From contig NZ_VJZR01000003.1 in NCBI RefSeq assembly GCF_007097365.1, positions 124,001 to 188,000 on the forward strand: DNA of 64,000 nt. Direction: 5' to 3'. A program made the translations under genes and the position numbers. The DNA comes from Flavobacterium franklandianum (GTDB lineage Bacteria; Bacteroidota; Bacteroidia; Flavobacteriales; Flavobacteriaceae). Every line of letters begins with the position of its first letter. Position 1 is the stretch's first letter. Below the pieces are notes generated by a model that made no database searches, was not told where the DNA came from, and saw only the letters and a list, made by a program, of their open reading frames with translations. Below, piece by piece: positions 1-8,013 of this stretch.

Positions 1-77
1 ATCGAGAGGGCTTTTTTGTAGTTTGTCTATAGTTAGATATTGTTTTGACAAATAATTTAGCTTTTTTATATTGGTTT

Positions 78-368
78 TTAATCAATTTCATTATCATCCC
101 AAAGGATAATTTTGTTGAAGTAATACTGTAGAAAAATAATAATTGGTGAGAAAAAAATTGGAAAAATAACTAAGGGAAAATGGCATTTTATTTTATTGCT
201 TTCTGCTTGAAAATAGGAATTTATCCAATCAAATAATATGGAATAAATCAATGCAGCTATTATGGTAAAAACATAAGTTAGTCCTCTGTGTGAATAATCG
301 CCTTTAAATAGGTGTGCCATTAAATAAGGAATAAAAAAGAAAGGTAGAAAAGTTAAAATTACGGACAT
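78..368 (-). CDS. Small hypothetical membrane protein
   Basis: This 96-residue protein is not recognised. It shows three hydrophobic stretches (about residues 3-17, 30-50 and 63-84) separated by short polar loops and ends in an acidic tail, so it is probably an inner-membrane protein with three passes. It starts with ATG and stands alone; the next gene on the same strand begins about 70 bases upstream of it. There is no motif from which to infer a function. The clear membrane pattern and codon use in keeping with the neighbours make it likely to be a real gene. Confidence 0.5.
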   Translation of the reverse strand: MSVILTFLPFFFIPYLMAHLFKGDYSHRGLTYVFTIIAALIYSILFDWINSYFQAESNKIKCHFPLVIFPIFFSPIIIFLQYYFNKIILWDDNEID

Positions 369-440
369 ATTTCAAATATTTGCTGAAGTTGTTACTAGCT
401 TTTTTCTCTCCCAAATATACCAAAATAAACAAAACACAAC

Positions 441-890
441 TTACAACTCCTTCTCAAAACAAACACTATTTTCCACCCCTTCATATTTCCCAAAATTTGT
501 AATTATGTGGTACTGATTCTTTTTATAAAGAGCAATGGCTTCGGGTTGGTTTTTGCCAGTTTCTAAAACGCATTTTTTGATGCCTAGTTCCTTGCACCAA
601 ATTTCTAAAGCTGTCAAAATTGTGGAGGCAATTCCTTGTCCGCGTTTGTGTAGCGGCACGAACATTCGTTTTACTTCCATAGTGTCTTCTGAAAAGGCTC
701 TTAGCGCGCCACAACCAATAGGTTCGTCTTGGTCATACCCCACAATCACATAGTTTAAGGTGTTGGTTTTGTTTAAAGTCGCATAAAACAAATGTTCTTC
801 GCCGTCGCGTTCCTGTAATTCAAGGTCCAATAATTTTACCAATTCTTGAAAATTTGAATCGTCAGAAGTTGTTCTTTTAATAGTAATCAT
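441..890 (-). CDS. GNAT family N-acetyltransferase
   Basis: The protein (149 residues) has the GCN5-related acetyltransferase fold. The acetyl-CoA pyrophosphate-binding loop is visible as RGQGIA at residues 83-88, after the strand MEVKRMFV, and the C-terminal strand-helix segment (ETGKNQPEAIALYKKNQY) is typical of the family. Length is normal for a single-domain GNAT. It should transfer an acetyl group from acetyl-CoA to a small amine or a protein N-terminus in the cytoplasm. The substrate cannot be told from sequence, and its neighbours give no hint. Confidence 0.85.
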   Translation of the reverse strand: MITIKRTTSDDSNFQELVKLLDLELQERDGEEHLFYATLNKTNTLNYVIVGYDQDEPIGCGALRAFSEDTMEVKRMFVPLHKRGQGIASTILTALEIWCKELGIKKCVLETGKNQPEAIALYKKNQYHIITNFGKYEGVENSVCFEKEL

Positions 891-1257
891 AGTGTCGATT
901 TGATATTTTTCGTTTGATTGAATGGTATTTGATTGCTAAATTAATAGTTTTTAATGTATCCATAAAACCAAATCTCAATAACTCAATCATTTTCGTTGAT
1001 AAAATTATTCGAAAACGCATATTTAGGACGAGGAATAGTTGTTGGTATTGCGTTAGAAATTGGTCACGAATTTTATCAGCTTTTCATTGTTTAGTCTTAT
1101 TATTTGTTCTGATTTCTAAGTCAAATTCGTTTAAAAAAGACATTTAACAATTTTAATGCTTGTGACCTGATATAAATCATTTTTATGAGCTTTATTTTTT
1201 AATACATTTACCTTCGAATTTAGCACTTAAACATTAAAATTAATTTAAAAATATAGA
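891..1257. other. Gene-poor gap upstream of pfk
   Basis: This 367-base gap separates the divergent GNAT and phosphofructokinase genes. An open frame at 914-1147 reads as low-complexity peptide and is not convincing. A short run near 1009-1092 in another frame (ENAYLGRGIVVGIALEIGHE, then a stop) could be a scrap of an old membrane-protein gene, but it is too short to name. Near the 3' end lies a -7-like box (1209-1216). Confidence 0.3.
1209..1216 (+). promoter_or_regulatory. Candidate -7 box for pfk
   Basis: TACCTTCG is one base off the Bacteroidota -7 consensus TAnnTTTG and lies 41 bases before the pfk start codon. No convincing -33 TTTG is seen at the expected distance. Confidence 0.35.
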
Positions 1258-2355
1258 ATGAAAAGAGTATTAGTTGCCACAGGTGGTGGAGATTGCCCCG
1301 GATTAAATGCCGTTATTAGAGCAATTGTAAAAAGAGCCGCACAAGAAACAGATTGGGAAGTTATAGGAAGCATTCAATCCTTTGATGGTATTCTTCGTGA
1401 ACCAACCGAAATAATGATATTAGATGAAAAAACCGTTGCGGGTATTCACGTAGATGGAGGAACTATCATTGGCACAACCAATAAAGGAGGCCCTTTTGCT
1501 TGGCCTATAAAAAACCAAGACGGAACTTGGGGTTCTGTGGATCGTTCAGAAGAAATGATTCGCAAATTACAACATTTAGGAGTTGAAGCCGTAATAAGTA
1601 TTGGAGGCGATGGCTCTCAAAGAATTTCACAGCAACTTTTTGAAAAAGGATTGAATATCATTGGTGTCCCAAAAACCATTGACAATGATTTATCGGCCAC
1701 CGATTTTACTTTCGGATTTCAAACTGCAGTTCACACTGCAACCGAAGCTGTAGATAAATTAGTTACTACAGCAGCAAGTCACAATCGTGTTTTGGTTCTC
1801 GAAGTTATGGGAAGAAATGCGGGTTGGATTGCCTTGAATGCTGCCATTGCAGGTGGAGCAGAAGTATGTCTGATTCCAGAAATCCCTTATGATATTGAGG
1901 TTGTTGCCAAAAAATTGCAAAGCCGATACAACAGTCGAGGAAAAGGAAATGCCATTGTAGTTATTGCCGAAGGAGCTATGCCCAAAGGCGGAACTCTGTT
2001 ATCCGAGAAAAGTGATGAAATTGGTTATGAAAATCTTCGATTGGGTGGAGTTGCCCGAAAATTAGTTAATGATTTAAAAGCTTTGGGCTTTGAGCCGGAT
2101 ATGCGTGAAACCGTTCTAGGACATTTACAAAGAGGTGGTAGTCCAATTGCTTATGATAGAATTTTGGCTACGCAGTTTGGGGTCAAAGCCTTCGAAATGG
2201 TGTTGGAGGGCAAATTTGGTGAAATGGCAGCTTATCGTCATCCAAATATAATCTCGGTTCCATTCAAAGACGCTATCGATAATCCAAAATTAGTTGATCC
2301 AATTTGCGATTTAGTTAAAACAGCTAAAGGCGTTGGAATAGGTTTTGGTGATTAA
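1258..2355 (+). CDS. pfkA: 6-phosphofructokinase
   Basis: This 365-residue protein phosphorylates fructose 6-phosphate at C1, the committed step of glycolysis. Family motifs are GGDCPGLNAVIR near the N-terminus, GGDGS at 116-120, PKTIDND at 138-144 with the catalytic Asp, and MGRNAGW. The glycine after GGD is the residue usual in ATP-using enzymes, whereas the lysine in PKTIDND is the residue usual in pyrophosphate-using and mixed-group enzymes. It therefore best fits the mixed (group III) subfamily, and the phosphate donor cannot be settled by sequence alone. It is monocistronic, with a strong terminator 35 bases downstream. Confidence 0.93.
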   Translation: MKRVLVATGGGDCPGLNAVIRAIVKRAAQETDWEVIGSIQSFDGILREPTEIMILDEKTVAGIHVDGGTIIGTTNKGGPFAWPIKNQDGTWGSVDRSEEMIRKLQHLGVEAVISIGGDGSQRISQQLFEKGLNIIGVPKTIDNDLSATDFTFGFQTAVHTATEAVDKLVTTAASHNRVLVLEVMGRNAGWIALNAAIAGGAEVCLIPEIPYDIEVVAKKLQSRYNSRGKGNAIVVIAEGAMPKGGTLLSEKSDEIGYENLRLGGVARKLVNDLKALGFEPDMRETVLGHLQRGGSPIAYDRILATQFGVKAFEMVLEGKFGEMAAYRHPNIISVPFKDAIDNPKLVDPICDLVKTAKGVGIGFGD

Positions 2356-2389
2356 TTCTTAGAAAATTGGGACTTTTAATGTCAAAAGT

Positions 2390-2463
2390 AAGACCGCAAA
2401 TTCATAAATTATTTTTAGAGTAATGTCTAAGTTTAATTTGCGAATTTGCGGTCTTTTTTTTTA
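2390..2463 (+). terminator. Intrinsic terminator after pfk
   Basis: A perfect 14-bp inverted repeat (2390-2403 with 2442-2455, arm AAGACCGCAAATTC) encloses a 38-base loop and is followed by a run of T. It closes the pfk transcript. Confidence 0.75.
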
Positions 2464-2636
2464 TCTCTATAGGTTTAAATCCTCGAAACTCTGCTCGGCT
2501 TTTTTTGCCACAGATTGCTTCACCTGTTCGCTATCGCTCATGTCACAGATTAAAAATGATTTTTGAAAATCTGTGAATCTATGGTTATAATTTCGTTAAA
2601 ATCTCTGGGGCTCTGCCTCGAGGAAGTTTATTAGAA
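2464..2636. repeat. Degenerate interspersed repeat remnant
   Basis: This intergenic stretch contains CACAGATT and AATCTGTG in inverted orientation. It also holds a 28-base segment (2517-2544) that matches, in reverse complement, 23 of 28 bases at 18221-18248. It carries no open frame. It looks like a worn copy of a dispersed intergenic element. Confidence 0.45.
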
Positions 2637-3593
2637 CTATAAATATTTAGCGATATATAGTGAACCCTGCACAATTTCCCTGCGTTCGATTTCTTTCTCG
2701 ATATAGGTTTGAATTTGGGTTTTTTTCAAGCCCCAGTTGGGCGCAATCAGCAAATCCCAATCCGAAATTCCAAACAAACGCTGGATGATAATATCGGGAC
2801 GCAACTGCGGAATCAATTCACAAAGCAAATCGGTGTATTCTTCCAAAGTGAAAAGCTTGAAAGGATTTTTTTTGTATTTGACGCCCATAATCGAGCCTTC
2901 GACAATATGCAAATGATGGAATTTTACGAATTTTATTTGCGGAAAACGGTTGATTTCGTGAATGTAATTCAACATCATTTCGCGCGTTTCCCAAGGAAAA
3001 CCAAAAATGGTGTGGACACACAAATCGATTGGGCTGTCTTTTAACAATTCTACTGTGGCGACAAATTCGGCGTGGCTGCAACCCCGGTTTATTTGTTCTA
3101 AGGTTTCATCATAAATCGATTCCATTCCCATTTCTAAATCCACGTCAAATCTATCGCAATAGCTTTCTAGTAAGGCCACTTTTTCGGCATCGATGCAATC
3201 TGGTCGTGTTCCCACTGAAAATCCAACTACATCTTCGGTGTTTATAGACAAAGCTTGGTCATACATTGGTTTTAAAATAGAAACAGCTGCATACGTATTG
3301 GAATTCGGCTGAAAATAAACAATGAATTTATCGGCTTTGTAATGATTTTTGGCGCGTTCCATTCCATCCTTCAACTGCGATTGCATTGTTAATGAAGTTC
3401 TGGAAATTTCGGGTGTAAAAGAGTTGACATTGCAATACGTGCATCCGCCATAGCCTTTGTTTCCGTCTCGGTTGGGACAGGAAAAACCTCCGTCTACAAT
3501 GACTTTATAAACGCGTTGGCCATTATATTTTTCACGCAAGTGTGCGCCGTAATTATTATATCCTTTGGTTTCTGAATTAAGTGTTTTACTCAT
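2637..3593 (-). CDS. Radical SAM protein, TIGR01212 (YhcC-like) family
   Basis: The 318-residue protein carries a radical SAM cluster motif of the long-spaced kind (CPNRDGNKGYGGCTYC, about residues 39-54), which binds a 4Fe-4S cluster and S-adenosylmethionine. The segments QPNSNTYA, VGTRPDC, MGMES and HTIFGFPWET match the YhcC/TIGR01212 family. Length is normal. The substrate of this family is not established. A perfect TAnnTTTG box (reverse strand, 3598-3605) ends only four bases before the ATG, so the message may be nearly leaderless or the true start may lie slightly downstream. Confidence 0.88.
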   Translation of the reverse strand: MSKTLNSETKGYNNYGAHLREKYNGQRVYKVIVDGGFSCPNRDGNKGYGGCTYCNVNSFTPEISRTSLTMQSQLKDGMERAKNHYKADKFIVYFQPNSNTYAAVSILKPMYDQALSINTEDVVGFSVGTRPDCIDAEKVALLESYCDRFDVDLEMGMESIYDETLEQINRGCSHAEFVATVELLKDSPIDLCVHTIFGFPWETREMMLNYIHEINRFPQIKFVKFHHLHIVEGSIMGVKYKKNPFKLFTLEEYTDLLCELIPQLRPDIIIQRLFGISDWDLLIAPNWGLKKTQIQTYIEKEIERREIVQGSLYIAKYL

Positions 3594-3619
3594 TCATCAA
3601 AAATACGAAATCCAATTTA

Positions 3620-4159
3620 TTATAAGTAATTTGCTTGATTGATTATTCGGAGTTCCATCAATAAATCGGTTTGTACATCGTTGCCTAAAGTAAAGTGATG
3701 CTTGTCAAATTCGACAAAATCATTATTGATATAAAATTGTATTGCTTTGTGATTTTTTTCCCAAACACCAAGCCAAATAGAATCAACTCCAGATTGTTGT
3801 CCAATTTTTATAGCTTCGTTTAGTAATATTTGTCCAATTTTTTTTCCGTGAAATTTTTTCAATACATAAATCCGATGAATTTCCATTGACTGAGAACTAT
3901 GGATTTCAGTTTGAGCATTTCCAAAATTTATTTTTAAGTAAGCAATAGTTTCGTAGTCCAAAATGGCGAGATAAAATGCCGATTCCCGATTGTTTATTTC
4001 TAAGGCTACTTGTTCAGAATTAAAATTTTCCTGAATGTAATTTTTTATATTTTCAGGGGTGTTTACTTCTGCAAAAGTTTCGATAAACGTTTGCCTGCTG
4101 ATTTCTTGAATGATTTCTAGGTCAGAAATCGTTGCTTTTCTAATTTTAATTGGATTCAT
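3620..4159 (-). CDS. GNAT family N-acetyltransferase
   Basis: This 179-residue protein reads as a GNAT acetyltransferase. It has a strand ending MEIHRIYVL, the acetyl-CoA loop as GKKIGQ (105-110), and the motif WLGVWEKNHKAIQFY (129-143), which is common in the PaiA-like branch that acetylates polyamines or similar small amines. The substrate is inferred only loosely. A perfect TAnnTTTG promoter box lies 32 bases upstream. Confidence 0.85.
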   Translation of the reverse strand: MNPIKIRKATISDLEIIQEISRQTFIETFAEVNTPENIKNYIQENFNSEQVALEINNRESAFYLAILDYETIAYLKINFGNAQTEIHSSQSMEIHRIYVLKKFHGKKIGQILLNEAIKIGQQSGVDSIWLGVWEKNHKAIQFYINNDFVEFDKHHFTLGNDVQTDLLMELRIINQANYL

Positions 4160-4191
4160 AAAAAACAGCTTTACTTAAATTTAATCTTCTT

Positions 4192-4199
4192 CAAATATA
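4192..4199 (-). promoter_or_regulatory. -7 promoter box of the PaiA-like GNAT gene
   Basis: Read on the minus strand the sequence is TATATTTG, a perfect TAnnTTTG box 32 bases upstream of the ATG at 4159. No clear -33 element was found. Confidence 0.5.
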
Positions 4200-4245
4200 C
4201 TACAAATAAATAGATGACAATTTTCATTTTCAATTTTTCAATTTG

Positions 4246-4253
4246 TACTTTTG
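4246..4253 (+). promoter_or_regulatory. -7 promoter box of yaaA
   Basis: TACTTTTG fits TAnnTTTG and ends 27 bases before the chosen yaaA start (4281). It overlaps the TTG at 4251 that would open a longer reading, which argues for the downstream ATG. Confidence 0.5.
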
Positions 4254-4280
4254 AAACTTTCAATCAAGAGAATCCTAATT

Positions 4281-5039
4281 ATGAAAATTGTTCTATCGCC
4301 AGCCAAGTCCTTAAACTTAGAAAAAGTATTGCCAACTCTAAATTTTTCAGAGTCTTTGTTTCTTAAAGAATCAAGACAAGTTCACAAAGTTTTGAAGCAA
4401 AAATCGCCAAAGGAGCTTTCGGAATTAATGGATATTTCGGATAAATTGGCTGATTTGAATTGGCAACGCAACCAAGATTGGAAAACACCTTTCAGTCCAG
4501 AAAATTCAAGACCTGCTATTTTTACTTTCGATGGCGATGTTTATACGGGTTTGGATGTTTATTCAATTCCGATAGAAAAACTGGATATTTTGCAAGATCG
4601 TTTGCGAATCTTGTCGGGTTTGTACGGACTTTTGAAACCGTTGGATTTGATGCAGGCTTATAGATTAGAAATGGGAACCAAATTACCTATTGGAGAAAGC
4701 AAAAACTTATACGAATTTTGGAAACCCATAATTGCCAAAGCATTGAACAAAGAACTCAAAAAAGGGGAGTTGTTTGTGAATTTGGCGAGCAACGAATATT
4801 TCTCGGCTGTGGATATCAAAGCATTAAAAGTTCCCGTAATTACGCCAGAATTTAAGGATTACAAAAACGGAAAACTAAAAATAATCAGTTTTTTTGCCAA
4901 GAAAGCGAGGGGTTTAATGGTGCGTTATATCATTGACTCCAATGCCGAAACTATCGAAGATTTGAAAGGGTTCAATTATGAAGGCTATCAATTCGATACC
5001 AATTTATCGAAAGGAAATCAATTGGTTTTTACGAGATAA
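4281..5039 (+). CDS. yaaA: Peroxide stress protein YaaA (DUF328/UPF0246)
   Basis: The start MKIVLSPAKSLN is the family signature, so I take the ATG at 4281 (252 residues) instead of an in-frame TTG 30 bases upstream. Other family features include FDGDVYTGLD, LRILSGLYGLLKPLD and the C-terminal GYQFD segment. In Escherichia coli YaaA lowers free intracellular iron during hydrogen peroxide stress; here that role is inferred from family membership. The gene converges with the efflux pump gene, with only three bases between stop codons and no visible hairpin. Confidence 0.9.
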   Translation: MKIVLSPAKSLNLEKVLPTLNFSESLFLKESRQVHKVLKQKSPKELSELMDISDKLADLNWQRNQDWKTPFSPENSRPAIFTFDGDVYTGLDVYSIPIEKLDILQDRLRILSGLYGLLKPLDLMQAYRLEMGTKLPIGESKNLYEFWKPIIAKALNKELKKGELFVNLASNEYFSAVDIKALKVPVITPEFKDYKNGKLKIISFFAKKARGLMVRYIIDSNAETIEDLKGFNYEGYQFDTNLSKGNQLVFTR

Positions 5040-5042
5040 ATC

Positions 5043-6626
5043 TTAATGCATTGCATCAGCTGGATCAATTTTATTTTTTCCTTTTTTAATCATCAATATG
5101 AAAGGAATACAAAGCAAAAACAAGATTCCTAAATACATAAAGATGTCCATATAGGTAAGAACTGAACTTTGTACCATTACTTTAAATTCAATCGCTTTAT
5201 AGGCTTTTGCCAAAGCTTCATTGAAAGTAAATCCTTTGGACATAAACCCTTGTTGGAGTCTTTGCACTGTTTGTTGCACTTGAAAAGAGGTTTGATCCAA
5301 ATGAGATATTAAATTCACGCGGTGTTGCTGATTGAAAATTGCCATAAAAGTCGTGATAATGGCAATTCCAAACGAACCTCCCAATTGTCTCATCATTCCG
5401 GTAAAAGCAGCTCCTTCGCCAATATGTTTCCCTTTGAGTGTTGATAAGGACAATGTCGTGATAGGTACAAAAAGTAATCCTAATCCAACACCTCTCAAAA
5501 TCAATGGCCAAAACATTTGATTGGCACCGGTGTTTGGGGTGATGATGTTGTGCATCCAAAAAGTAAAAAAGAAAAAGATCAAGAATCCCACAGCTACCAT
5601 ATAGGACTGAGGTATGCCTCGTTGAATCATTTTTCCAATAAAAGGCATCATAATTCCAGTTGTAATTGAACTCGGAATCAGCAATAAACCAGCATCAGTC
5701 GCACTCCAACCCAAAACGGATTGGGTGTAAATGGGTACGATAAAAGTCGATCCGTACAGTCCAAATCCCATAATGAAACTCATAATGGTTCCAACTCTTA
5801 AATTGGTGTCTTTCAGTACTTTTAAGTTAACGATTGGGTGCTTGTAAGTGAGCTCTCGTTTTATAAAAAGTAATAATCCAAATACTGAAACCAAACTTAA
5901 AGTCGTAATCAAGTTATCATTGAACCAGTCGTCTTGTTGTCCGTGTTCTAAGACAAATTGTAAGGAACCGATGAAAGAAGCCAAAAAGAAAATGCCCCAC
6001 CAATCGACTTGGTTGGCTTTGAGTTTGTCGCCATATTTTGGGCTTTTAACAAACATCAATGTTAATATCGTGGCGATAATACCAATTGGAATGTTGATGT
6101 AAAAAATATACGGCCAAGAAAAATGATCCACGATATAACCGCCTAATGGTGGTCCAAGTGTTGGTCCCACAATAACTCCCATTCCGTAAATCGCTTGTGC
6201 CATTCCTCTTTTGGCAGCGGGATAACTTTCGGTAATGATGGTTTGTGCCGTTACGAGTAAAGCACCACCACCAAGTCCTTGAATAAATCGGAAGGCAACA
6301 AGTTCCCAGATATTATCGGCGTTACCACATAAAAAGGAAGCTACTGTAAAAATAATGATGGATGCGGCAAAATAATTGCGTCGTCCAAATTGTTGCGAAA
6401 GCCAACTCGTCATTGGAATCACGATCACGTTGGCAATAGCATAAGCGGTAATTACCCAAGCAATATCCGTCAGCGTGGCACCAAGGCTACCTCGCATATT
6501 GTTCAAAGCCACGTTTACAATCGTAGTGTCCACAATTTCCAACAAGGCACAAAGGACGGCAGTTATGGTGATAATAACCCTCCTAAAACCATATTCCACT
6601 AAATCATCTTCTGCTGTTTGTACCAT
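5043..6626 (-). CDS. emrB: DHA2-type MFS drug efflux permease (EmrB-like)
   Basis: This 527-residue protein has about 14 hydrophobic segments and the DHA2 (EmrB/QacA) pattern: an early ALLEIVDTTIVNVAL helix, RFIQGLGGG in the loop after helix 4, and GPTLGPPLGG, the antiporter motif C of helix 5. It should export hydrophobic compounds by proton antiport across the inner membrane, working with the periplasmic adaptor and TolC channel encoded upstream. It is the last gene of the minus-strand tetR-tolC-adaptor-permease set. It is separated from the adaptor by 295 bases holding two palindromic repeats, which is unusual inside an operon. The substrate is unknown. Confidence 0.92.
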   Translation of the reverse strand: MVQTAEDDLVEYGFRRVIITITAVLCALLEIVDTTIVNVALNNMRGSLGATLTDIAWVITAYAIANVIVIPMTSWLSQQFGRRNYFAASIIIFTVASFLCGNADNIWELVAFRFIQGLGGGALLVTAQTIITESYPAAKRGMAQAIYGMGVIVGPTLGPPLGGYIVDHFSWPYIFYINIPIGIIATILTLMFVKSPKYGDKLKANQVDWWGIFFLASFIGSLQFVLEHGQQDDWFNDNLITTLSLVSVFGLLLFIKRELTYKHPIVNLKVLKDTNLRVGTIMSFIMGFGLYGSTFIVPIYTQSVLGWSATDAGLLLIPSSITTGIMMPFIGKMIQRGIPQSYMVAVGFLIFFFFTFWMHNIITPNTGANQMFWPLILRGVGLGLLFVPITTLSLSTLKGKHIGEGAAFTGMMRQLGGSFGIAIITTFMAIFNQQHRVNLISHLDQTSFQVQQTVQRLQQGFMSKGFTFNEALAKAYKAIEFKVMVQSSVLTYMDIFMYLGILFLLCIPFILMIKKGKNKIDPADAMH

Positions 6627-6674
6627 TTTGCATTAAGTATAAAATGTATTTTCTAAAACTAAATTTAAATTATT

Positions 6675-6810
6675 TGGGCGTGACCCTCCGTAAAAACTCC
6701 GGGTCGGGCTTTCCGTTCCCCGCTTTTTTTGTATCAATTGCCACGGGTTTAAACCCGTGGCAATTGATACAAAAAAGAGCTCCACTGCCAATCCCTCACG
6801 CAAGCAGAAA
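6675..6810. repeat. Palindromic interspersed element with a 52-bp perfect palindrome
   Basis: Between the adaptor and permease genes lies an element running from GGGCGTGACCCTCCG to CCAATCCCTCACGCAAG. Its centre (6725-6776) is a perfect palindrome: a T run, GTATCAATTGCCACGGGTTT, its exact complement, and an A run. The outer parts GGGCGTGA and TCACGC are also partly complementary. The conserved flanks and palindromic core suggest a dispersed family of Flavobacteriales intergenic elements; I infer this from memory of similar sequences. It contains no protein gene. Confidence 0.65.
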
Positions 6811-6884
6811 TCTGGCAATACAACTGATACCAAGAGCTATAAATGCTAGAATTATAATATAAATGACTTCTATTTTTTCGGTCG

Positions 6885-6920
6885 CGTCTCCCTCTCCTTC
6901 GGATAGGGTCGGGGAGAGGA
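6885..6920. repeat. GC-rich hairpin repeat next to the adaptor stop codon
   Basis: The arms CCTCTCC and GGGGAGAGG flank a TTCGG-containing centre, right at the 3' end of the HlyD-like gene. It has no T run in the direction of transcription, so it is more likely a small palindromic repeat than a classical terminator. It resembles the insert inside lolD at 34667-34699. Confidence 0.5.
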
Positions 6921-6921
6921 T

Positions 6922-8001
6922 TTAATTCAAATGTACATCTACATCCACATTCATTCCTGGACGCAATAATTTTATTTTTTCGACATCGTTAGATGGGTTC
7001 AAACTTATTTTTACAGGCAATCTTTGAATGGTTTTCACAAAGTTTCCAGTGGCATTATCAGGTGGTAATAATGAGAATTTAGAACCCGTCGCTGGTGAAA
7101 AAGAGGTAAGTGTTCCTTCAAAATCAAAATCAGGATAGGCATCTACTTTTAGGGTAACGTGTTGTCCAACAGTCATTTTGTTTAATTGTGTTTCTTTGAA
7201 ATTGGCAATTACCCAAGCGGTAATGTTGTTGATAATGTAAAACAAAGATTGACCTGGTTGCACTAATTGACCTGGTTGAATGTCAATTTTAGAAACTTGT
7301 CCATCTATTGCTGCTGTGATAACGGTGTAAGATAAATTCAATTTTGCCGTTTCTAACTGAGCTTTGGCTCTTTGAATATTGGCAGCAGCCACTTGGGTTT
7401 GTTTGTTCGAAACATTCGACTTGGCTATAATGGCTGTTTTTTGATAGGAACTTGCTTTTTGTTGTTGTTGCAAAATACGAACCTGGTTTTCGGCTTCTTG
7501 TTTGGCAGTCAATGCTTGTTCGTATTGTTGTTTAGTAATCGTGTGATTTTTGTACAAATTATTGTATCGGTTGTAATCATTGGTTACTTGATTCAATCTG
7601 ATTTTAGCTGATTCAATATTTCCACCTGCCGATTGTACATTGGCATCAGAAACCGATACACTTGCCATAGCACTACCAATATCGGCTTTAGCTACTTCAT
7701 AACTGCCTTCGGCTGCTGCCAATGCTGCGTTTGCATCTTCAATTTTTAATTGATAGTCGCGAGTGTCGATGGTAAATAAGGTATCGCCTTTCTTTACATA
7801 ATCATTGTCTTTGATGTAAACTTTTCTCACATATCCCGAAATTTTAGGGATTATTGGATTCATATTCTTCTCGATTTGAGCATCATCAGTATGTTCGTGA
7901 GACAAAGAATGAAGGTATTTATACGTTCCATAAGTGCCACATAATAGGGTCAATACGGCAAATATGATGATGAATTTTTTATTTGTTTTTTTCTTTTCCA
8001 T
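6922..8001 (-). CDS. emrA: HlyD/EmrA family periplasmic adaptor
   Basis: The protein (359 residues) begins with a short cytoplasmic end and one membrane anchor (about residues 9-26). A lipoyl half (PKISGYVRKVYIKDNDYVKKGDTLF), a long alternating coiled-coil hairpin rich in Ala, Gln and Asn (about 80-220), the second lipoyl half (AAIDGQVSKIDIQPGQLV) and a beta-barrel domain follow. This order is that of membrane fusion proteins linking an inner-membrane pump to TolC. It lies 12 bases downstream of the TolC gene and shares its operon. Confidence 0.92.
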   Translation of the reverse strand: MEKKKTNKKFIIIFAVLTLLCGTYGTYKYLHSLSHEHTDDAQIEKNMNPIIPKISGYVRKVYIKDNDYVKKGDTLFTIDTRDYQLKIEDANAALAAAEGSYEVAKADIGSAMASVSVSDANVQSAGGNIESAKIRLNQVTNDYNRYNNLYKNHTITKQQYEQALTAKQEAENQVRILQQQQKASSYQKTAIIAKSNVSNKQTQVAAANIQRAKAQLETAKLNLSYTVITAAIDGQVSKIDIQPGQLVQPGQSLFYIINNITAWVIANFKETQLNKMTVGQHVTLKVDAYPDFDFEGTLTSFSPATGSKFSLLPPDNATGNFVKTIQRLPVKISLNPSNDVEKIKLLRPGMNVDVDVHLN

Positions 8002-8013
8002 AGTAGAGGTCGA

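Noticed and set aside
914..1147. Open frame of 77 codons upstream of pfk
   Set aside because: Its composition is irregular, it has no recognisable motif, and an overlapping frame reads better over part of it. I treat it as chance.
6633..6862. Two opposed open frames across the palindromic element
   Set aside because: Both read the same palindrome, so the shared peptide is a product of symmetry and not of a gene.
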